From contig QZCP01000423.1 of assembly GCA_003956705.1 (NCBI GenBank), positions 186,001-250,000 of the forward strand: a DNA stretch of 64,000 bases, in the 5' to 3' direction. Each line of letters starts with the position of its first letter. Positions within the stretch are counted from its first letter, which is position 1. The translations under genes were made by a program, and so were the position numbers. This stretch comes from Brevipalpus yothersi. Lineage: Eukaryota > Arthropoda > Arachnida > Trombidiformes > Tenuipalpidae. Shown piece by piece: positions 36,150-47,294 of this stretch. The notes under the pieces are model-generated. The model saw only the letters and a program-made list of their open reading frames with translations, made no database searches and was not told the DNA's origin.

Positions 36150-36929
36150 ATGAGCTCATCTTTCCATTATCCACGGGTCAGTTGTAATGCTTCCAGCAAT
36201 TGGAAACAATTAGTGTCTTCAGGAGTGATTAAAGCTAGCATTACGAAGAAGAAGGAGAAGAAGAAAGAGGATGAAAAATGTAATGGAGATAAAAGTATTT
36301 CCAAGCAATCAAGTGATTATCAATTCAATGATGATGGTAAAAAGACGTCCAAAGATATGGTGAAAGAGAAAAGTTTCAGTGGGGTCACTCAAGCTGTGGC
36401 CATGGATTGTGAAATGGTTGGTGTGGGTGATAAAGGAGAACAGTCCATACTGGCTCGTGTATCGATTGTTAATTCATTTGGACATCCTGTGTATGATAAA
36501 TTTGTTAAGCCAACTGAGAAAGTTACTGATTATCGAACTGCTGTCAGTGGTGTGAGACCGGAAGATTTGAAGAATGGTGAAGATTTTAAAGTTGTACAAA
36601 AAGAAGTTTACGAAATAGTGAAGGGAAGAACCCTAGTAGGACATGCTTTGAAGAATGACTTAAAAGTACTGTTTATTGACCATCCAAGGAGCAAAACAAG
36701 GGACACAAGTCGATTTTTTCGTAAGCGATTGGGTGGAGCAAGGCCATCACTCAAAAGGCTTACTTCAGAAATATTAGGTGTTTCCATACAATCTGGAGAA
36801 CATGACTCGATACAGGACGCTCGAGCCGCGATGAGACTATACACAATGTACAAGAAGGAATGGGAGAAAAAGATTACATCTAAGAGGAAGAAGCCTCGTG
36901 TGGAAAAAAAGCAATCAACCAATAATTAG
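36150..36929 (+). CDS. REXO4: REXO4-like DEDDh RNA exonuclease
   Basis: A nucleolar 3'-5' exonuclease of the REXO4/Rex4 group (yeast Rex4 acts in rRNA processing). It is a single exon of 259 residues; the ATG at 36150 is the first in frame. The first 80 residues are a basic and acidic linker with a possible nuclear signal (KKKEKKKEDEK). The DEDDh core follows: ExoI AMDCEMVGVG (D86, E88), ExoII VGHALKNDLKVL (D170), and ExoIII GEHDSIQDARAA (H218, D223). Other family marks are YDKFVKP and GVRPEDL. The C-terminus is again basic. It converges with INCENP; the two stop codons are only about 90 bp apart. Confidence 0.93.
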   Translation: MSSSFHYPRVSCNASSNWKQLVSSGVIKASITKKKEKKKEDEKCNGDKSISKQSSDYQFNDDGKKTSKDMVKEKSFSGVTQAVAMDCEMVGVGDKGEQSILARVSIVNSFGHPVYDKFVKPTEKVTDYRTAVSGVRPEDLKNGEDFKVVQKEVYEIVKGRTLVGHALKNDLKVLFIDHPRSKTRDTSRFFRKRLGGARPSLKRLTSEILGVSIQSGEHDSIQDARAAMRLYTMYKKEWEKKITSKRKKPRVEKKQSTNN

Positions 36930-37000
36930 ATCTCACATTCTAAAAGTTCTCTAATAATTCTGTGTACATACTATTTTACATGATTCTTGATGTGAACAAT

Positions 37001-37006
37001 AATAAA
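37001..37006 (+). terminator. AATAAA poly(A) signal of REXO4
   Basis: AATAAA lies 71 bases after the REXO4 stop and 13 bases before the convergent INCENP stop, so REXO4 transcripts probably end inside the INCENP last exon. Confidence 0.6.
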
Positions 37007-37018
37007 TTTTACAACAGA

Positions 37019-39268
37019 TCAAATCTCAGACAGTTTACTATAATTCAGAGACATATTGTTCGGAGAGTTCCAGACTGCTGAGCTTGTTCGCTTTTCATAA
37101 CGAGGAATGACAGCTCTGGATCCTTCGAACACTTTGCCCAAGTCGATAGGCATTTCGATTGGAGGGAATATCTGTCTAATCTGTTGATTCCTGACTTTCA
37201 AAGGAACAGAAAACTGTACGTCCAATGCTTTTAGGAGATTTTCAGCTAAGAAGAGAAAGCATAAGTGAGCAAAACCTCAAACTTCAATCGGTTCTGAAAC
37301 TTACATTTTGCCCAAGATGGTATAACTTTCTTAGGTGCTTCATCATCATCTGTTCCATCGTCAGATTTGATGTCATCAATATCATAGTTCACTGGGGATG
37401 AACGTTTCGAACTAGATGGAGTTCTGGAAAGAGAAGTACAATGGTTCGATTAGATCAAATTCAACGATAAGATGATGAACTTACCTTTCTGGTGACTCCT
37501 GATCTACCGTTTGAGGGACCTTGAACATCTTGGACACTTTGGAATTTTCTTCACCATTTACCAGACCGTTCTCTTCTTTGCAATAAGTGTCATTGAGAAC
37601 AGGTTGGAATTTTTCCTCTTTATTTGACACGGAATTGTTTTTCGAGCCATTCACTTGAGTTTCACAAGGTAACTTAGATACTGGAGCTTTGATTGCAGCA
37701 TTATGCTCTCTAATCATACGAAAAGCTTCATTCTCCTCTTTTTTCTTTCTCTCTATTTCAGCCTGTTTCTTCTTGAAAATCTGTTCCTGGTGTTTTAACT
37801 TCATCTTACGTTCTTCCTCTTCTTCATGTTTTCTCTGGTCGATCTGTAATTGGCGTTGTTTAAGCTTTTTTTGATGCTCAATTACTTCTCTCTTCCTCAA
37901 TTCTTCTTTTTCTCTTCTTTTCCTTTCAATGTCTGCTAATTTTTCTTGTTCTCTGAGTCGCTTCTCTTCAAGCTCTCTTTCTTGTAATTCTTTCATTTTT
38001 TCATGCTTTTTCTTCTTCTCCTCATTCTTCATCTTCGAGTTCAATTGCTTCATCTCAAGATTAGCTTTCCTCTGAATGATAGCTTTTTTCTCTTTCTCAA
38101 TGATGATCTTCCATTGCTGCTCACGCTTCTCTTCGTCTTCTTCCTTACGTTTCGTGGCTGAATTGGTCATGCATCGATTCCCTTCTGGAGTCTTCACGCC
38201 ATTAGGTTTCGAGGAAGGATAATTTTTCAGAGATCCTACTGGAGTGATGCTGCTTGTGCTAGAAGGAGCTGAGGATGGATGTTTTGCAAGTTGCTGACGA
38301 GATGAAGGGGACTGAGGTATAGTGTTTTTCAGCATTCGTGTGAGAGAGGTGACACTTGAAGGAGCTAATCCTTTGGTTTTAGACAAAGAATTTACAAGCT
38401 CAGCTTCAGCACGTGCCGCTGCTCTGGTTCGACGACAAGACTTTGCTGGACAAGATGGTGTAAAGTATTGGGTTGGTTTACGTTTACGAGTCCTACCATC
38501 ACGTTCTTCATCATTTACTGGTTCTTTCTTGAAAGAAGATCGAGGACTTTTGAATGATTCGTCATCAGAAATCAGATCATTAGGATCGTTCAGTTCTACA
38601 GAATCGTTTTGTAGCACCTTCATACGGGACTTTGCTGGGAATTTAGATTTTTTCTGGTTGCTGGTCAGCGTTTTTGAATCATTCTCTTTTAGAGAATCGT
38701 TACCTCCTTTCCTATTTTTTAGACCCACTCTTCCCGATACTTCTTGATCACTAATGGTGACTTTGATGGCTGGAATATCTTGTGAGTCTTCAGACTTTAT
38801 CAGAGCATCTTTCTTGGCACGGCCTTTTCCCATCTTCCTTCCTTTGGCTGAATCTTCTTTATCACTCTGATCTGTTACCTTATTTTTAGCCATAGAACGG
38901 GTAACTCGTGTACCAATATCGGATGAAGGTATTTTCAATGGATGATTAGGATTGCATACTGTCTCTAAAATGGGCTTTCTATTATGATTCGCCTTCAGAG
39001 GGGTTAATGGCTTGGTGATACCTGAACGTCTTCAAGAGACAAGAACATACAGTGAGTGAATGGTTGATAAAGAAATTAATCGAATTAATCGATCATGTAC
39101 ACTGAACATGTATTTGAAAAAAGAAACTTACTTGAAGGCTGCCAATTCAGCAACCATATTCTTGAGAAGGGCGAAATGATCTTCCCATTGTGCATCCATT
39201 TTGCTGATAGCGTTGGACACGAGTGATGAGCCGGTTGGCAGAGTGATCACATTTTTTGCTGGAGGCAT
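37019..39268 (-). CDS. INCENP: INCENP, inner centromere protein
   Basis: Scaffold of the chromosomal passenger complex, binding Survivin/Borealin through its N-terminus and activating Aurora B through the IN-box. Four exons, 39132-39268, 37485-39029, 37305-37423 and 37019-37245, join in phase to 675 residues. The N-terminal helix contains KMDAQWEDHFALLKNMVAEL, as expected for the complex-binding segment. The middle is Lys/Ser-rich and disordered. Residues of about 310-460 are a long highly charged Lys/Arg/Glu helix, the single-alpha-helix type seen in INCENP. The IN-box starts at NYDIDDIKSDDGTDDDEAPK, continues IPSWAK and RYEKRTSSAVWNSP, with the Aurora-phosphorylated TSS at 654-656. This motif makes the call firm. 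Confidence 0.95.
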
Positions 39269-39781
39269 CTTCACTCTTGGACCAGATCACTCTTGATTGC
39301 AAGTAACAATTAATCACAAAAAAGTGGAAGAGAAACCCCTAAACTAATTTAAAATGTGTGATGGAAAGTATGGCAATAAAAACATTCGAAACAAACTTTG
39401 ATCAACGGATTTCTCATATCCATGCATTTGCGCATGCGTCAATTTTCGCTCCTGTTTTAACGATTTCTATTGGCTGGCACCAGCAGCGCGGTCTTTTAAC
39501 TCTAGTTGAATACATGTACATAATGTAATTTCAATTGATGAAGAGACAGAAAGAAGCAACCAAGCTGACTCATTTTACTGACAACATAATAATTAGTAAT
39601 AATTAGATTTTTTCGCCCTTCACATGATAAAAGGTCAAACATAACAGGGTCAGAGAGTGAATGATAAGGTTTACTCAATTACATGGCTCTTGCTTGAGGA
39701 TTATGAGTGATAATAACCAATAAAAAAGATCGAGTGCGATTATTTTGAACCTAGAACCTCTCGTTCTTTCTCTTTTGCTTT

Positions 39782-39783
<2 letters not shown>

Positions 39784-39816
<33 letters not shown>
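39784..39816. repeat. (CT)n microsatellite
   Basis: A pure CT tract of about 33 bp. Confidence 0.95.
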
Positions 39817-39818
<2 letters not shown>

Positions 39819-40064
39819 ACCTTTGAGACAAAAGATGATCAGTAATATAGATGAAGAAATATTTTCGACGAAAGCTAGTGGGGAAAGAAACTTTTTGGAA
39901 TATGATGGAATGAAAATGTTGCCTTGATATCTCCTCAATCGATAATTGTTTTGCTTTTGACCACTTTAACTTTCACCTCAAACATAGATCGATCAACTAT
40001 TGCGATACCAATGAACCAAGCGGTGAGCATACAGTTACTTCTAAATGCAAGTGTAACTAAAATT

Positions 40065-40070
40065 TTTATT
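40065..40070 (-). terminator. AATAAA poly(A) signal of Piwi
   Basis: The minus strand reads AATAAA about 100 bases past the Piwi stop codon. Confidence 0.55.
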
Positions 40071-40169
40071 ATGAATCAAAACACATGAGAAATGATTTAA
40101 AAGTTCGATTAAAACAGACTATTCAACTCGTCATTGGTCAGGATGAATGAGATTGTCTGGTTCATTTGA

Positions 40170-43134
40170 TTATAAAAAGTAAAGTGAGTCTCTGAGAGAT
40201 TCAAGAGCATCTTTTTCGCAATATTGTCCCATGAGATAAGCGGCTTTGTGGGCATACTGTGAAATAAAATAAAATTCAGGGTTCCGTTATTCAATAAAAA
40301 TCGATTTTTACTTGGCATGCAACATACCTGACAAGGCCCTGGAACACGGATAGCAGCAGGAAAATTGTAGTATAGATGGGTCAACATGTAGGTGAACTTT
40401 TGCACCTTATCTGGATAAAATTGATTCTCATCCAGCAAGGTGATGTAATGGGTAGGATTCACAGTTCCTTGCATCACATGTTGAGAGATCAAATAAAAGT
40501 CATTTCGATTCTTACGGGTAATAGTTTTATCAACGACTGTTCCCGGGGCAGGATTCTCCAATCTCGGACCAACTTGGACTAGAATCTTAGCATCTATACG
40601 CTTCTGGACAACAGTGAATGTGAGTAATGGTCTTTTCACATCACCAGCCTCTGTGAAGCTATCTATGGCCGCATGAAGTTGGGGAATTTCAAAATTCTGC
40701 AAGACAGGTAGGTCACCATCACCAACTCCGTCTCGATAAAGGAATATTCTTTCAGGTAGAGCATTATTTTCCTGATAATATCGCTTGAGAGCTGCTATAA
40801 GAGCAGTTTTCAGAGTACTGGCTATTTCTTCTTTTTTGTCTTGGAAAAAACAGCGAGAATACCAGCGAGTCAGCTGGTTATCGATGGAAGCAATGAAACC
40901 AAGAACCGACCGTGACTTATTTCGAGGATCATGGTACGCATCCATACCTATGACCATAACGCTCTTCATCGGATGTTGTATTCGCCAAATAGCTCCCCCC
41001 ATTTTACAAGCAATTTGTAGGGCTATGTTCTGACAAATGGATCGTACTTTACGCACATCACCCAAAGTGTTAGCCCTAACACACTGAGTTGCTATACCCA
41101 AATCGGTGCAACATAGCCGCTTGATAGCTCCATAACGATCCTCTCGTTGAGAAGCCATCGGTGTCATGATGACGATGAGTTCAGCCCCTTTCGAGTTTGC
41201 TCTGATAGCTTCGATGTAAGCTCTGGGTGTGTCAGCTTGAATGGGAATTGGTTTTGGTTGGCTGAATGAGAATCCCTGAGAAAATTATGATGAAGAGTGT
41301 CATATTATATCCGGTGATTCAATAGATCTTATTACTCACCATTCCTGTGGAAGCGTTCTGTAATTGAGAGCTTAGCTCTTGAGCTCTCTGTCTGTCTCGC
41401 TCACAGAAAATCAGAACCCATCTTTGCACGTTTTTAGGGATCACAATCTTCGAATTGGTTGCATCATTACGCCACATAGCTTCTCTGTTAGGAGTAACTT
41501 CCTTACCAGCACCAAAAATCAGCTTCTGGGCACCAAAGTTTCTCGCCTCAGTCGTAATGGGCTGTGGATCGAGAGTCAAGCCCCATTCATCCAGAATTTT
41601 ACGAGCTGCTGATGTTGTGTTGACTCTTCTAACGAATTGAACCAACTTTTGCCAGCGAGCCTCAGGCTTCAGACGCGTATGTGATGCTAGATCTTTCATC
41701 GCATGAGTATTCTTTCTGAGATCATCAGTCAAACCAGTGAGATAAGACAGCTCAGGAATCAAAGCAATGATCGAGACGTCCTATACGATAATGGAGATGC
41801 ATTAAAATTAGATTTGATAAGTAATTGGAATAACAGTAACGAACCTGTTGCCCTCGTCGAGGCTTAGGTCGATGGATTAAGAGTGGCTGTCTTTTGTCTT
41901 TGATTTCAGTGTTCCAAGTTCGTTTGAAGTACTCAAGATAAGTGATTTCTTCACCCCCATTCAGAGTAAATTTACTCAAAGGATTTTGAGAAGTGTCAAT
42001 ATCATCGATGCGATAAGTTTTGTTGTTATAGCGAGTGAGAACAGTGCACCCGAGCATCGCCTTATTGGCAGCCTCCCTAAAATTGTCTCTGTTTCTATTG
42101 TAGATTTCTCCCAGCATATCGTGAGCTGTCTGCATCCTGAGCACACGATGAGACGTATCACAATTTAGCATAAGTCCATCATCGAACTCTTGAATAGCGC
42201 AAACATGACCAGGCCATATCTCTAATTTGTGATTCGGAACATGGACTCTACCCTCTGGATCATAGTGATGACGGTTAATCTGAACAAGTTTAAGCTCACG
42301 CATCACTTGATTAAACAAATTATTGTAAAATGCAATCAATTCTGAATTGGGAGGCTGCTTGACAAATTCGATTGTGATAGTGGTCCTAACAGTTTGATCA
42401 GGACTATTCGCATACCCAATGATAGGTTCTTCAGTACGAAATGGAAGAAACATATTCATTCCAGTGAAAATTTTGCAGCTACCAATCTTGTCCCTCAAAT
42501 CTTGACAAGTATTCAAGAGTCGCTTGCGAGCTTGAAACGATTCGATCATTGGCTCAAATTTGACACTGTACAGGAAAACTCCTTTGGTCGGCTGATAGCT
42601 GATGCGAATGTAATTAGCAGTGACCTTCATTTTCTGGCCAATAGAACCGTATACTTTCGGTGACTCAGGGGGTGTCGGAGATGGAGAGGGGGCTGATGTT
42701 GCCGAAGATTCCTCTGATTGGGCCGATTGGGCTGAACTTGGACGAGTAGACGATTCGGATGTTGCCTGAGACGTTGACTCTGATTCGGCCTCTGATTGGG
42801 TAGACTGAGCTGAGCTGGGTCGAGTTGAAGGTTCTGATCGTTCGGTTGGGGTCTCGGAAACGTCTTCCGTTTCCGAAGCAGAAGCATTTGAACGCTGTTC
42901 ACTAGCACTTTCCTCCTGACCAGATGTGCCAGATGTACCAGATTCTTTGTCCTTATCATTTTCGGATGAATCAGAACTCGATCCTTTAGCTCGCTGGAGT
43001 CGATTGAGAGCTTGTCTCAGTCGTCCACGGCCAGAAGTTCGTTCCTCTTTCTCATTATCTGACGAATCAGAGCTCGATTCACGCGATCGCTGGAGTCGAT
43101 CCAGGGCCTGCCTTAGACGTCCTCGACCGGCCAT
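40170..43134 (-). CDS. Piwi-clade Argonaute (piRNA pathway)
   Basis: A PIWI-subfamily Argonaute that binds piRNAs and silences transposons, mainly in the germline. Four phase-0 exons, 41845-43134, 41340-41780, 40328-41275 and 40170-40256, give 921 residues starting MAGRGRLRQALDRLQR. The first 160 residues are disordered, with two copies of GRGRLRQAL and Ser-rich repeats. PAZ lies near 270-380, and MID has LIPELSYLTGLTDDLRKN. The PIWI domain keeps the slicer tetrad: D689 (GMDAYHD), E727 (QDKKEE), D759 (YRDGVGDGD) and H896 (YAHKAAYL). The C-terminus ends DSLYFL, typical of the family. Reading through the last 71-bp intron (40257-40327) would replace the end and lose H896, so the spliced form is preferred. 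The gene diverges from PRPF19. Confidence 0.96.
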
Positions 43135-43627
43135 TTGAAACAATTTACACACACACCAACTATCGAAGTTAAGACTTGGGCACTATCACAACCGAAAAAA
43201 ATTAACAATCAACTAAAATTTTTCTCTTAAAAACATAGACTAAATCAATTAACACAACTACGTTAAAAGTCTCGCCAACTTAACAAATTGAAAACAGAGA
43301 AAAAAAAGCTTTTTATACACTGTCCATGATATCAGATACCATGAACTAAGGTATCCGATACTTGCTAGCGGCAATCGTACTAGTGGTGACCTCTAGTATG
43401 ATGAAAGAAAATGAAGCAAAACATGAGCGCAATTTTTTCTGTGGAAAAAGATCATTTATATTGACAATCAATTTTAATTTAATTTATTTGGATGATCATT
43501 ATTTTGCGATATTGAGTGGAAGTCCTGGATTGGTATAGTGTACAAGTGTGTGTTGTCATATTTTAGAATAGAATCAGTTGGAAGTTTTTTGTTGTTGTTG
43601 GGATCAGTAATCACAGTGGTCACAGTC
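43135..43627. other. Divergent promoter region Piwi / PRPF19
   Basis: About 490 bp between opposite start codons. It contains an inverted repeat at 43330-43360. No independent open frame looks coding. Confidence 0.55.
43330..43360. promoter_or_regulatory. Inverted repeat in the Piwi/PRPF19 bidirectional promoter
   Basis: TATCAGATACC (43330-43340) and GGTATCCGATA (43350-43360) are reverse complements except at one base, with a 9-bp spacer. It lies 196 bp from the Piwi start and 268 bp from the PRPF19 start. It may bind a dimeric factor, but this is inference. Confidence 0.3.
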
Positions 43628-45203
43628 ATGCCTAATATTGTGTGTGCACTTGGTAATCATATTCCCGAAGAGCCGGTCGTGTCCAAGCTATCGGGAGCCA
43701 TTTTCGAGAAGAGATTGATCAAAAAATTTATCATAGAACATGGAACTGATCCGGTTACCAATGAACCATTGTCGGAAGATATGTTGATTGATGTTCGTGT
43801 ACCGGAATCAGTTAAACCAAAGGCACCATCAGCCACTGGTGTTCCTGAAATTGTGCGTAGCTTGCAAGATGAATGGGATGCTGCTACTCTCCACATTTTT
43901 CATCTTCGTAAACAATTGCAAACCGCTCGCCAAGAGTTGTCCAATGTTTTGTATCAGCATGATGCGGCGTGTCGAGTGATTGCTCGACTCACAACCGAGT
44001 TGAATGCTGCCCGAGAAGCTTTGGCTACCCTTAAACCCAAAACAGATACACACACTCCAGTACAAAATGTAGCTCCAACTTCAACAGTAGATAACAGTCA
44101 ACCGGGTAAGTTCACGCTGCTTGTGTTTTTTGAAGAGCTTGTCTCATTTGTAATTATTGTGTTTTGCAGACGCTGGTGCTGGTATGACACCTGAAATTTT
44201 GGAAAAACTAGAAAGCAAAGCCGCTGTACTGACTGCAGAGAGGAAGAGGCGAGGAAGAAATGTACCGGAAGGTCTAGCCGATGTGGACACCATCAGAACA
44301 TTACAAACGGTCGCTTCACACACTGGTCTACACTCAACAAGCATCCCTGGAATAGTTTCACTCGATATTTGCCCAACTAACACCAACCGACTCCTTACAG
44401 GTGGTAATGATAAAGTAGCCATTATATTTGAAAAAGAGAGTGAACAAGTGATCGCAACTCTCAAAGGACACCAAAAGAAAGTTTCCTCCGTCATTTATCA
44501 CCCTAATCAAACTACCGCTATCACAGCATCTCCCGACACCAACATTCGTGTATGGAATATCAAAGCTGCAAATACCACCCATGTGGTCAGAGCTCATGAA
44601 GGACCAATTTATGCTATTAGCCTGCATGCTACTGGTGACTATTTACTGAGCACTTCGACTGATGAATTTTGGGCATTCTCTGATCTAAATACTGGCGTAG
44701 TTGTGTGTAGAGCAGGGGATGACAGCTCTGCTCATGCTTTGACAACTGCTCAATTCCATCCTGATGGATTAATTTTTGGAACTGGTACATCTGATTCGAT
44801 GATGAAAATTTGGGATCTCAAAGAACGACAGAATGTTGCTAATTTCCCTGGCCACACGGGAGCTATTTCAGCTATGGCTTTCTCTGAAAATGGGTATTAC
44901 CTAGCTACTGCAGCAGAAGACTCTACTGTCAAGCTATGGGATTTACGGAAACTCAAGAATTTTAAGATTTTGATGCTCTCAGATGATTATAAAGTCAAGG
45001 ATTTACATTTTGACAATAGTGGAGTTTATCTAGCTGTTGCAGGAAGTGATGTTAGAATTTATCATACCAAGCAGTGGGATACAGTCAAAGTCTTCAATGA
45101 TCACACTGATCTCGCTACTGGAGTTAGATTTGGAACTGATGCCAGGTTCTTGGCTTCGTCTGGAATGGATCGTTCCCTCAAGATTTATGAAACATCACAA
45201 TGA
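43628..45203 (+). CDS. PRPF19: PRPF19 (Prp19), U-box ubiquitin ligase and splicing factor
   Basis: Core of the Prp19/NineTeen complex, needed for spliceosome activation and DNA-damage signalling in the nucleus. Exons 43628-44105 and 44170-45203 (phase 1) give 503 residues, matching the usual length of about 504. The U-box covers residues 1-70, with the family pattern [20 protein letters not shown] and [11 protein letters not shown]. The coiled coil that forms the tetramer follows ([19 protein letters not shown] and [14 protein letters not shown]). From about residue 205 there are seven WD40 repeats, for example [26 protein letters not shown] and VKLWDLRKL. The ATG at 43628 aligns with the known start; the upstream in-frame extension has no ATG of support. 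Confidence 0.97.
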
Positions 45204-45743
45204 TATTAGTTCAGGGCTCGGGTCTCCTATCAATTCATTGTATATATTTATTGATGATCATATTTTCATCGACTTTATCAGTACACAAGGATTAAACTCC
45301 GATAATTTTCCCGATAATTTTTCGATAGTTTTCCCTTATTCACGTTGCTTTATTCCAAAAATACCAGATAGAACAGAAGAACTCTCTAGACAAACATTGA
45401 GGGATTAGTCTCTTTGAGCATATTTGCTCCAACATATTGCTTCTCGAATTTTTCATTTTCACTGTGAAAGTATCCTCGTCCCTCGGATTTGCCCATCAAT
45501 TTGTAAACCTTGTTATTGATTAATCTGAAGTCGTGATGCATCACTCAGAATTTTATAAGAAGTACCGGGGCATGATAGAAGTACTTGTTTCATTGAATTC
45601 ATGAGTATGCATTGGGAATAAAATGATTCAAATTTGTGAAAATTTTCATTGTGATTCTAGAATTGAGATTAGAAATTTCATCCTGATTTCACATACTTGA
45701 TTCTGTCTATGAATTGTATATTATCAATTATCATATTGTCATA
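45204..45743. other. Convergent 3' region PRPF19 / GILT
   Basis: About 540 bp. An AATAAA at 45617-45622 serves PRPF19. No gene seen. Confidence 0.6.
45617..45622 (+). terminator. AATAAA poly(A) signal of PRPF19
   Basis: AATAAA lies about 410 bases after the stop codon, in the convergent spacer. Confidence 0.5.
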
Positions 45744-46668
45744 TCATTTAGATTTAGTCTTGCCAGAGCATCCTTGAGGTTTTGGATCCTGTAAGAGAGA
45801 ACAGTGTTGAGTAATAGTATTCACAGTTTTACATGTCGTACCTGGCATCGGCTACATAGTGCGCTTCTCAGATCCTGTGACATCTCGTCATCAAATTTTT
45901 CATCATGAACCTAGTAAGAAATTGATCACAAGTTAGTCTCGATTCGTTAATGATTTTTCCTCTTCCGCGCTTACTCCGTTGAGAACTGCCCAAGGAACAT
46001 ATTGATGTTTGGGCTGGAGAGCTATTGTCCTGTCTGCATACTGTTTCAAATATTCTGAACCTTCATCACCGGTTGCACAATCCAAGATCTGTTGATAATC
46101 AAACTTTTGCTTCTTCGAGCACTGAAATAAAGGATCGAGTAAGCTCAAGATCTCTTTAAAAATTGAAACTCACCAATTCTAAGCCTTTTCCTGGATCATC
46201 ATACTGCTCCATACAAATGATGGCATCCAAAGCTTTTTCATAGGAAAATGATTTCAGGACGCAAGCATGAATCATGTTACCAAAGCATTCATCTGGCCCA
46301 TGTTGGCATTCGAATACATACGAACCATTTTCTTTTTTATACTAGAAAACATTCATTTGTTAAAAAACTTATATGAATGAATTCTTGATCTCACCGAAGC
46401 ATTTCCAAATGGAACCAAAGTGATGTTGGTTATTTCTTTTAATAGGTCTCTTGTACTATCGAATTGGTTGCCAATCAAGTTCTCACAGAAAGGGCATTTC
46501 GATTCATAGTACAAATCGAATTGAAACCAGCACGACTCGGTTGAACTAAGCTATCAATTTCAAGATGAAATTAAAAAACAAGAAAATTCTAAAATACATT
46601 CAATCTGGAATACTTACATTAGCCCAGAATAGTACGAATATTATCGCTATTTTTGCTATCCCAGTCAT
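45744..46668 (-). CDS. GILT-like lysosomal thiol reductase
   Basis: A gamma-interferon-inducible lysosomal thiol reductase family member, which reduces disulfides in endolysosomes and is often tied to innate immunity in arthropods. Six small exons, all phase 0, give 211 residues: 46618-46668, 46395-46550, 46174-46341, 45975-46121, 45842-45910 and 45744-45788. A signal peptide (MTGIAKIAIIFVLFWANLSS) is followed by the thioredoxin-like CPFC active site (C36, C39) and the family signature CQHGPDECFGNMIHAC at 81-96, a perfect CQHGxxECxxNxxxxC. NIT, NAS and NGS are potential N-glycosylation sites. A C-terminal Cys-rich end fits the mature enzyme. The start is the first ATG of the signal peptide. 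It diverges from GNL2. Confidence 0.95.
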
Positions 46669-47294
46669 CGTTATTGAACTCTAATATTTCACCTAACTTT
46701 TGGATCCCAAAGCTACAAATGATGAATTTTTAACGCCTCCCAGCAGTCTTCAAGTCAGTTTATTGTGTTAGAGAGAGATGACAGTTAAGTTGAGTGCAAA
46801 ATCAATCTAGTTGTTATGGGAAGAATCAGATAATTCATCATTATTGAAGATTATGTGACGTTCCGACGTTCCAACGTACACCTTTAACCTTGAATTAGAG
46901 AGAATTAGAGGTTTTCCCATGAAAATCGAACAATATTCATCAAATGAATATCTCTCGTTCACAGGCTTGCGAAAAATTTCCCTCTAAATTGAAATTCGAA
47001 AGTGGTATATCGAACTATCAGGCAAAGAAGAACAGAGTTCACTGAATCCACAAGATTTACCGTTACTTTTCTATGATTTAAAGTACGCGCACTTTTAAAG
47101 AGCTGCAACGTGCAAAACTTGAATGTTGATGAAAGATTTTGCATTCTTACTAACAACATTTGATGTCTTTATTGAACCTTTAAATTGGTGTTTAATTATA
47201 ATAATTTAATAATTTAATTTCGATTGTAAAATATTGTAAAATATTTTGTTTGCCCTTGTGTGTGCATGGTGTTGTGATATCTAGGTGATTTAAG
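46669..47294. other. Divergent promoter region GILT / GNL2
   Basis: About 625 bp between opposite start codons. No open frame resembles a gene. Confidence 0.55.

Larger units (their letters stand above)
39269..40169. other. Intergenic region upstream of INCENP and downstream of Piwi
   Basis: No gene seen. It holds the INCENP promoter (GC-richer around 39,430-39,490), a (CT)n tract at 39,784-39,816 and the Piwi 3' UTR. Confidence 0.55.

Noticed and set aside
38322..38747. 141-codon plus-strand frame opposite INCENP
   Set aside because: It is antisense to the long INCENP exon and has no family similarity; it is a shadow frame.
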